A model generated the notes under the pieces. It saw only the letters and a list, made by a program, of their open reading frames with translations, made no database searches and was not told where the DNA came from. Of a stretch of 12,038 nucleotides of DNA, positions 7,500-12,038 are shown piece by piece (the first letter of the stretch is position 1; every line of letters starts with the position of its first letter). The translations under genes and the position numbers were made by a program. Source of the stretch: Hydrogenothermaceae bacterium. Its GTDB lineage: Bacteria > Aquificota > Aquificia > Aquificales > Hydrogenothermaceae. The DNA is taken from NCBI GenBank assembly GCA_026984355.1, contig JALSSG010000145.1, positions 1 to 12,038 on the forward strand, read 5' to 3'.

Positions 7500-8711
7500 T
7501 TAAAGATTATCTTTTTTTCTATTTACCCTTGCAAAAACTTTAAGAGGAAGTCCCCATATTTTTGTAAATGCTCCTCCTGCTTTCTGGTCAAATTCATCTT
7601 TTGGACTATATGTAGCAAGAGTTTCTATATAAAGAGAGTTTGGAGATTTTCTACCTACAATCTGGAAACTGCCTTTGTAGAGTTTTATTCTAACAGTTCC
7701 ATTTACAAGTTTAGCCAGTTCTTTGTTGAAAGCGTCTAATCCTTCTCTTAATTTTGAAAACCACAATCCTTCATACACAAGATTTGCATATGGTTGAGAT
7801 ATATGGGTAAGTTTATAATGATATGTAAATCTATCCAGTACTAAGCTTTCTAAATCATCGTAAGCTTTATTTAGGATTAATCCTGCTGGTGATTCATACA
7901 CTTCTCTTGATTTTATACCTACAAGCCTGTTTTCTACCATATCTATTCTACCAACACCATGTTTTCCTCCTATTTCATTCAAATCCCATATCAATTTCCA
8001 TAAATACTCATACTTTTTTCCATTTATACCAACAGGTATTCCTTCTTTAAACTCAATCTCTATATATTCAGGCTTATCTGGAGCTTTTTGTGGTGATACT
8101 GTTATTTCAAAGGCATCTTCTGGTGGTTCTGTCCATGGGTCTTCTAACGGTCCTGCTTCTATAGCCACTCCCCATAGATTTCTATCATAAGAATATGGTT
8201 TTTCTTTCGTAGCTTTTACAGGTATTCCATGTTTTTTTGCATATTCTATTTCTTCATCTCTTGATTTGAATTCCCAATCTCTGACAGGTGCTAATACTTC
8301 GATATCCGGGTCTAAAGCCCATACAGAAACTTCAAATCTAACCTGGTCATTTCCTTTTCCTGTAGAACCATGAGCAACATAGTGAGCATCATATTTGTGA
8401 GCAATTTCAACTAATTTTTTTGATATTAAAGGTCTTGATAAAGCTGAAAGTAATGTATACTTTCCTTCATATAATGCTCCTGATTGGAGTAGAGGAATAC
8501 AGAAATCTCTTGCAAATTCCTCTTTTACATCTTCAATAATTGCTTTTACCGCTCCTGCTTGTTTAGCTTTTTGTTCTATTTCATTTAATTCCTCTCCCTG
8601 TCCTACATCTGCTGTATAAGTAATAACCTCAAATCCTTTATCTGTAAGCCATCTAACAATAACAGAAGTATCTAAACCACCTGAGTAAGCCAGTACGACT
8701 CTTTTTTTCAA
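7500..8711 (-). CDS. argG: Argininosuccinate synthase
   Basis: It joins citrulline and aspartate using ATP, the penultimate step of arginine synthesis, in the cytoplasm as a tetramer. The 403 residues match the usual length of the ArgG family. The N-type ATP pyrophosphatase P-loop is AYSGGLDTS at 8-16, and the GSTGKGNDQVRFE motif at 115-127 carries ATP- and substrate-binding residues. The start codon is TTG at 8711-8709. This choice is firm because MKKRVVLAYSGG is the normal N-terminus of the family and GGAGG lies 7 bases upstream. The gene is divergent from the YggS-type gene across an 85-base spacer and is the first gene of the minus-strand block. The final codons contain a short A+T-rich hairpin (AAAGA/TCTTT), too weak to call a terminator. 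Confidence 0.97.
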   Translation of the reverse strand: MKKRVVLAYSGGLDTSVIVRWLTDKGFEVITYTADVGQGEELNEIEQKAKQAGAVKAIIEDVKEEFARDFCIPLLQSGALYEGKYTLLSALSRPLISKKLVEIAHKYDAHYVAHGSTGKGNDQVRFEVSVWALDPDIEVLAPVRDWEFKSRDEEIEYAKKHGIPVKATKEKPYSYDRNLWGVAIEAGPLEDPWTEPPEDAFEITVSPQKAPDKPEYIEIEFKEGIPVGINGKKYEYLWKLIWDLNEIGGKHGVGRIDMVENRLVGIKSREVYESPAGLILNKAYDDLESLVLDRFTYHYKLTHISQPYANLVYEGLWFSKLREGLDAFNKELAKLVNGTVRIKLYKGSFQIVGRKSPNSLYIETLATYSPKDEFDQKAGGAFTKIWGLPLKVFARVNRKKDNL

Positions 8712-8718
8712 TTTACAG

Positions 8719-8723
8719 CCTCC
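8719..8723 (-). promoter_or_regulatory. argG ribosome binding site that sets a TTG start
   Basis: GGAGG on the minus strand ends 7 bases before the TTG at 8711. Its position, together with the conserved N-terminal sequence, decides for the non-ATG start. Confidence 0.7.
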
Positions 8724-8732
8724 AAAGAAAAT

Positions 8733-8780
8733 TTAAGTAATTTGAAAAATTATAATAGCATAATATTAGAAATTACCTAA
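8733..8780. promoter_or_regulatory. Divergent argG / yggS-type promoter region flanked by an inverted repeat
   Basis: The arms are TTAAGTAATTT (8733-8743) and, on the opposite strand, TTAGGTAATTT (8770-8780), matching at 10 of 11 bases. They enclose 26 bases of very A+T-rich sequence. Inside are a plus-strand TATAAT (8751-8756) and a minus-strand extended -10, TGCTATTAT (8752-8760). For argG, the right arm supplies a weak -35 (TTAGGT, 8775-8780) at a 17-base spacing. The region must contain the promoters for both gene blocks; that the repeat is an operator is inference. It does not look like a classical ArgR box. Confidence 0.4.
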
Positions 8781-8785
8781 AAATT

Positions 8786-8792
8786 GAGGTGG
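8786..8792 (+). promoter_or_regulatory. Ribosome binding site of the YggS-type gene
   Basis: GAGGTGG ends 4 bases before the ATG at 8797, an acceptable Shine-Dalgarno site that fixes the start. Confidence 0.65.
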
Positions 8793-8796
8793 TTTT

Positions 8797-9489
8797 ATGA
8801 ATATAAAAGAAAATGTTATTAACGTTTTTGAAATTGTAAAAGAATCTGCAAAAAAATCAGGAAGAAGGTTTGAGGATATTATAGTTCTTGCAGCTTCTAA
8901 AACACAGCCACCAGAAAAATTATTAGAAGCTTATAAATCAGGAATAAGATATTTTGGTGAAAATAAAGTACAGGAGGGAATTAAAAAGATAGAAATCTTA
9001 CAAAGCAAAATGCCTCATGCACACTGGCATCTTATAGGCGGACTTCAAACAAATAAAGCAAAGTATGCTGTTAGATTTTTTGAGCTTATTCATTCATTAG
9101 ATAGAGTTTCTCTTGCAGATGAAATAAACAAAAGAGCAGAAAAAGAAGACAAAATTCAGAATGTTTTAATAGAGGTTAATATTGGTGAGGAAAGCTCGAA
9201 ATATGGAGTATCACCAAAAGATTTAAAAAGGCTATTTGAATATTCATTAGAAAAAAAGAATTTAAAAATTTTAGGTTTAATGTGTATACCTCCTTACTTT
9301 GAAGATAAAGAGAAAGTTCGTCCATATTTTATAAAACTTAGGCAGTTAAAAGAAGAGCTTGAAAGAGAGTTTAATATAAGTCTTCCTCATTTATCTATGG
9401 GAATGTCCCACGATTTTGATGTTGCAATTGAAGAAGGAGCTACTATAGTCAGAATAGGAACAGCAATATTTGGTGAAAGAAAATATTAA
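8797..9489 (+). CDS. YggS/PLPBP family pyridoxal-phosphate homeostasis protein
   Basis: A cytoplasmic fold-type III PLP-binding protein without known catalytic activity. In the family it buffers vitamin B6 and influences amino-acid and keto-acid pools. At 230 residues it has the normal length. The PLP lysine is K35 in LAASKTQP. GENKVQE follows at 54-60, the signature stretch WHLIGGLQTNK is at 77-87 (the usual residue before LQ is often His; here it is Gly), and LSMGMSHD at 199-206 and VRIGTAIFG near the C-terminus make the phosphate-binding site. A GAGGTGG site precedes the ATG. It is the first gene of the plus-strand block. In many bacteria the family member sits near cell-division genes, but not here. 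The 74-base gap to the next gene has no obvious strong terminator. Confidence 0.95.
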   Translation: MNIKENVINVFEIVKESAKKSGRRFEDIIVLAASKTQPPEKLLEAYKSGIRYFGENKVQEGIKKIEILQSKMPHAHWHLIGGLQTNKAKYAVRFFELIHSLDRVSLADEINKRAEKEDKIQNVLIEVNIGEESSKYGVSPKDLKRLFEYSLEKKNLKILGLMCIPPYFEDKEKVRPYFIKLRQLKEELEREFNISLPHLSMGMSHDFDVAIEEGATIVRIGTAIFGERKY

Positions 9490-9550
9490 TAGATGTTTAA
9501 CTTGAAATCAGCGATAAACAGTAGATAATTTTAAATAAATGAAGAAAAAG

Positions 9551-9555
9551 GGAGG
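9551..9555 (+). promoter_or_regulatory. Strong ribosome binding site pointing to a non-standard NfeD start
   Basis: GGAGG (within GGGAGG) is followed by five A's, then GTT (9561) and ATT (9564). No ATG, GTG or TTG in the NfeD frame lies within 40 bases, so this site points to ATT at 9564 (8-base spacing). Confidence 0.6.
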
Positions 9556-9563
9556 AAAAAGTT

Positions 9564-10850
9564 ATTTTATTAAATAGATTTTTTGTATCTATAATTTTAG
9601 CTTTGACTATCTTTCAGCTATCTTTAGCTAAGGTTATAGTTGCAAAGTGGAATGACGCAGTTACTCCTGTAATGGCTGATTATATAAAAAGAGTTATCCA
9701 AAAAGCAGAAAATGAAAATGCATCTTTAATAATTCTTGAGTTAGACACACCTGGCGGTCTTGATACTGCTATGAGAGATATTATAAAAGCTATGATGAAA
9801 ACTCCTATTCCATTTGTTGTATTTGTATATCCACCAGGAGCAAGAGCCGCATCAGCAGGAGCAATTATAACCATATCTGCAGATATAGCAGCAATGGCAC
9901 CATCTACAAACATAGGTTCAGCAAGTCCTGTTCAAATGGGAGGTAGAGATTTAGATGAAACAATGAAGAAAAAAATTATCAATGATATGGTTGCATATGT
10001 AAAGGCAATAGCAAAGCAAAAAGGAAGAAATGAAAAACTGATAGTTAAAATGATTACAGAAAGTATAAATCTACCTGCACAAGAAGCACTAAAAAAGAAA
10101 GTAATAGATGTTATAGCAAACGATATATATGACCTGCTAAAAAAAATAGATGGAAAAAAAATCAAAAAGGGAAACTATGAAATAAAAATAAATACAAAAA
10201 ATCAAAATATAGAATATGTAAATCCTGGTTTTAGAGAAAGATTTTTATCTATAATCGCAAATCCAACTCTTGCTTATCTTTTACTGATGATAGGATTTTA
10301 CGGAATATTTTTTGAACTTTACAATCCTGGGGCGGTAATTCCGGGAACCATTGGAGCTATATCATTATTACTTGCTTTATATGCTCTTAATGCTATATCT
10401 GTAAACTGGCTTGGTGTTCTTTTAATAGCACTTGGAGTTTTATTTTTTGCCCTTGAAGTCATAACACCTACATTCGGTGCCCTTGCTCTTAGTGGAATTA
10501 TATCTATGCTTATAGGTTCAATTATTCTTATTAGTCCAGATTCTCCTTATGGAGATATATCTTTACAGGTGATTTTACCTGTTGTAGCTTTAAGTGCTCT
10601 ATTTTTCCTTACTGTTGCTTATTTTGGGTTCAAAGCCCAAAAGAAGAAGAAGTTGACTGGTAAGGAAGGCATGATTGGAAAAATAGGTATCGCAGAAACA
10701 GATGTAAATAAAGATGGAGGAAAAGTTTTTATAGAAGGAGAACTATGGAATGCATACTCAGAAGAACCTATAAAAAAAGGAGAAAAAGTAAAGGTAGTTT
10801 CTGTAGAAGGGCTAACTGTTAAAGTAGAAAAAGAAAAATCTAAGGATTAA
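9564..10850 (+). CDS. NfeD-family membrane-bound serine protease (ClpP class)
   Basis: A membrane-anchored protease of the NfeD1b type, related to archaeal PH1510, whose known members cleave hydrophobic C-termini of stomatin-like partners. Numbering from the TTG at 9603, the ClpP-like domain covers 10-190, with ELDTPGG at 46-52, catalytic Ser S84 in RAASAGA, and a probable catalytic Lys at K124 before IINDMVAY. Four or five membrane segments lie at about 220-345, and a C-terminal OB-like NfeD domain (GKEGMIGKIG onward) at 352-410. The TTG at 9603 has no ribosome binding site and would cut the signal peptide. Reading from ATT at 9564 gives a complete signal peptide, LLNRFFVSIILALTIFQLSLA, and 428 residues. 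A TGA at 9540-9542 blocks a longer frame. Alternatively an ATG at 9539 could join by a one-base shift in the A-run at 9556-9560. The DUF389 gene follows after 2 bases. Confidence 0.9.
   Translation: MLLNRFFVSIILALTIFQLSLAKVIVAKWNDAVTPVMADYIKRVIQKAENENASLIILELDTPGGLDTAMRDIIKAMMKTPIPFVVFVYPPGARAASAGAIITISADIAAMAPSTNIGSASPVQMGGRDLDETMKKKIINDMVAYVKAIAKQKGRNEKLIVKMITESINLPAQEALKKKVIDVIANDIYDLLKKIDGKKIKKGNYEIKINTKNQNIEYVNPGFRERFLSIIANPTLAYLLLMIGFYGIFFELYNPGAVIPGTIGAISLLLALYALNAISVNWLGVLLIALGVLFFALEVITPTFGALALSGIISMLIGSIILISPDSPYGDISLQVILPVVALSALFFLTVAYFGFKAQKKKKLTGKEGMIGKIGIAETDVNKDGGKVFIEGELWNAYSEEPIKKGEKVKVVSVEGLTVKVEKEKSKD
10842..10846 (+). promoter_or_regulatory. Ribosome binding site of the DUF389 gene inside the NfeD gene
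   Basis: AAGGA lies in the last codons of the NfeD gene, 6 bases before the ATG at 10853, so translation of the two is probably coupled. Confidence 0.5.
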
Positions 10851-10852
10851 AT

Positions 10853-11860
10853 ATGCCACTTAGACTTATAGAAGCTGTTATACCAAAACAAAAAAAAGAA
10901 GAAATAGAAAAATTATTCAAAGTAGAAGGTGTAATTGATTTTTGGAGAGAGGAGCTATACGAAGATAAAACAATATATAAAATCCTTGTAAAAACAGAAG
11001 TTTCAGAAAAAATCATTGATAAACTATCAAAAAAGTTTTCAAAAGATGAAAGATTTAGAATAGTTGTTGTAGATGTTGTAGCTACAGTTCCTTTAATAGA
11101 AGAAAAACAAGAAGAAACTAAAAATAAAAAAACAAAGATTGGACGTTTAAGAGTCAGTAGAGAAGAGCTTTATTCAAATGTATCCTCTTCTGCGAAGTTA
11201 AACTATATCTATATAAGTATGGTTATACTTTCCACAATAATTGCTGCATTTGGATTTATAAACAACAATGTTGTAGTTATTATTGGTGCAATGGTAATAG
11301 CTCCACTTCTAGGTCCAAACATAGCTATAGCTCTTGCAACAGTTTTAGGAGATATTCAATTAGAGAGAAAAGCTTTTTTAACAGTTTTTGTTGGTGGTTT
11401 TATAGCTTTTGTTTTGGCTGTTATTTTAGGTATTTTATTTGAAGTAGACCCGGCATCAGAAGAAATAAGAAAAAGAATTTTTGTTAATTTTAGTGATATT
11501 GTAATTGCTATAGCTTCCGGTACTGCTGGAGTCCTTGCAATAACAACAGGTGAGGCTGTAAGCTTAGTTGGAGTAATGGTGGCTATATCCCTTTTGCCTC
11601 CAATTGTTGCTTCAGGACTTTTACTTGGAAATGGTTATCCTTTATATTCAATTGGAAGTATGCTTTTATTTCTTGCAAACTTTGCAAGTCTTAATCTGGC
11701 TGGAGTTTTGACTTTTACCTTTCAGGGCGTAAGACCTTTAAAATGGTGGGAAGCAAAAAAAGCTAAGGAATATAGAAAAAAATCTATATTTTTGTGGTTG
11801 ATTTTATTAGTTTTGCTAATAGTGGCTGTTTATTTAGAAAAAGTGTATATAAGAAACTAA
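10853..11860 (+). CDS. DUF389 (TIGR00341-type) integral membrane protein
   Basis: A membrane protein of unknown function and ordinary family length (335 residues). Residues 1 to about 95 are a soluble, charged, probably ferredoxin-like alpha/beta domain. After a Lys/Glu-rich linker (84-97) comes the membrane domain, with hydrophobic segments at about 117-134, 138-160, 174-196, 213-232, 236-258, 265-290 and 311-328. The family hallmark is VVIIGAMVIAPLLGPNIA at 141-158, with a related Gly/Pro-rich stretch VGVMVAISLLPPIVASG at 239-255, suggesting an internal duplication of the hydrophobic unit. The gene starts 2 bases after the NfeD stop, and its ribosome binding site lies inside that gene, so the two are likely co-expressed. 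That the NfeD protease acts on or with this protein is inference from adjacency only. Confidence 0.92.
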   Translation: MPLRLIEAVIPKQKKEEIEKLFKVEGVIDFWREELYEDKTIYKILVKTEVSEKIIDKLSKKFSKDERFRIVVVDVVATVPLIEEKQEETKNKKTKIGRLRVSREELYSNVSSSAKLNYIYISMVILSTIIAAFGFINNNVVVIIGAMVIAPLLGPNIAIALATVLGDIQLERKAFLTVFVGGFIAFVLAVILGILFEVDPASEEIRKRIFVNFSDIVIAIASGTAGVLAITTGEAVSLVGVMVAISLLPPIVASGLLLGNGYPLYSIGSMLLFLANFASLNLAGVLTFTFQGVRPLKWWEAKKAKEYRKKSIFLWLILLVLLIVAVYLEKVYIRN

Positions 11861-11910
11861 TTCTTTCGTTAAAATATTTTTAACATAAGCTAAGTTTATG
11901 AGGTAGATTT

Positions 11911-12038
11911 ATGGAATTAAAATTTGATAAAAAACCCCTTATAGCTTTACCTGTAAGTGATAAATCATTTGAAAATATTCAGCTTTCAGCACTAAAAGGA
12001 AAAGTTGATTTATTGGAATTTAGAGTAGACCAGTTTGA
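11911..12038 (+). CDS. aroD: 3-dehydroquinate dehydratase, type I (5' part only)
   Basis: The first 42 codons of a gene that runs off the right edge. Type I enzymes dehydrate 3-dehydroquinate to 3-dehydroshikimate in the shikimate pathway through a Schiff-base lysine, which lies beyond the window. The visible part, PLIALPVSDKS followed by VDLLEFRVDQF, is the first two beta strands of the TIM barrel. E36 and R38 match the conserved substrate-binding Glu and Arg of the E-x-R-x-D motif. The ATG at 11911 has a GAGGT site at 11900-11904. A spacer of 50 bases separates it from the DUF389 gene. It contains a weak A+T-only inverted repeat (11868-11884) that could be part of a promoter or nothing. Confidence 0.88.
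   Translation, partial: MELKFDKKPLIALPVSDKSFENIQLSALKGKVDLLEFRVDQF

Noticed and set aside
9494..9522. Possible hairpin TGTTTA...TAAACA after the YggS-type gene
   Set aside because: Six A+T-rich pairs around a loop of about 15 bases with no following T-tract; not a credible terminator.
9680..10165. Two open frames on the minus strand opposite the NfeD protease domain
   Set aside because: They mirror the conserved ClpP-like coding sequence and have no plausible protein features of their own.
11868..11884. Perfect 7-base inverted repeat GTTAAAA-TAT-TTTTAAC between the DUF389 gene and aroD
   Set aside because: All but two pairs are A-T, the loop is 3 bases, and no T-tract follows, so it is too weak for a terminator and could arise by chance in this A+T-rich spacer.

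Overview
The window is A+T-rich (roughly 30% G+C by eye), densely packed chromosomal DNA. The most likely source is a thermophilic bacterium of the Aquificota, of the Sulfurihydrogenibium/Persephonella kind. That is an inference from base composition, Lys/Glu/Ile-rich proteins, tight gene packing and the look of the AroD, NfeD and TrpB proteins; no database search was possible. There is no sign of phage, insertion sequence, CRISPR, tRNA or rRNA. Most genes are housekeeping genes.

Layout. The left 8.7 kb is read on the minus strand, so it runs right to left: argG (argininosuccinate synthase, TTG start), rpmB (ribosomal protein L28), an unusual single protein joining a phospholipase-D-type nuclease domain to a HerA-type hexameric ATPase, a class A penicillin-binding protein (PBP1A type), and trpB (tryptophan synthase beta). 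After a 333-base A+T-rich gap comes a secreted alpha-helical protein of unknown function, cut off by the left edge. The right 3.3 kb is read on the plus strand: a YggS-type PLP-binding protein, an NfeD/ClpP-class membrane serine protease, a DUF389 membrane protein, and the first 42 codons of aroD (type I 3-dehydroquinate dehydratase), cut off by the right edge. The two blocks diverge from an 85-base region at 8712-8796. That region holds -10-like boxes on both strands, enclosed by an 11-base inverted repeat with one mismatch.

How the genes fit together. The minus-strand block is not one pathway: it mixes arginine synthesis, translation, a DNA-processing candidate, cell-wall synthesis and tryptophan synthesis. 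trpB is the only trp gene here, and its ribosome binding site lies in the last codons of the PBP gene, so the two are probably translationally coupled. A clear intrinsic terminator follows rpmB and ends exactly at the start codon of the PLD-HerA gene. Expression of that gene and those after it may therefore depend on read-through or an unseen promoter. On the plus strand the NfeD protease and DUF389 genes are 2 bases apart and probably form a membrane unit.

The strongest candidate for something unusual is the PLD-HerA fusion. HerA ATPases normally work with a separate nuclease in DNA end resection or in anti-phage systems; here nuclease-like and motor domains are in one chain. The second is the NfeD gene, whose signal peptide and strong Shine-Dalgarno point to a start codon of ATT (or to a one-base sequence error), because no ATG, GTG or TTG is available at the expected place.
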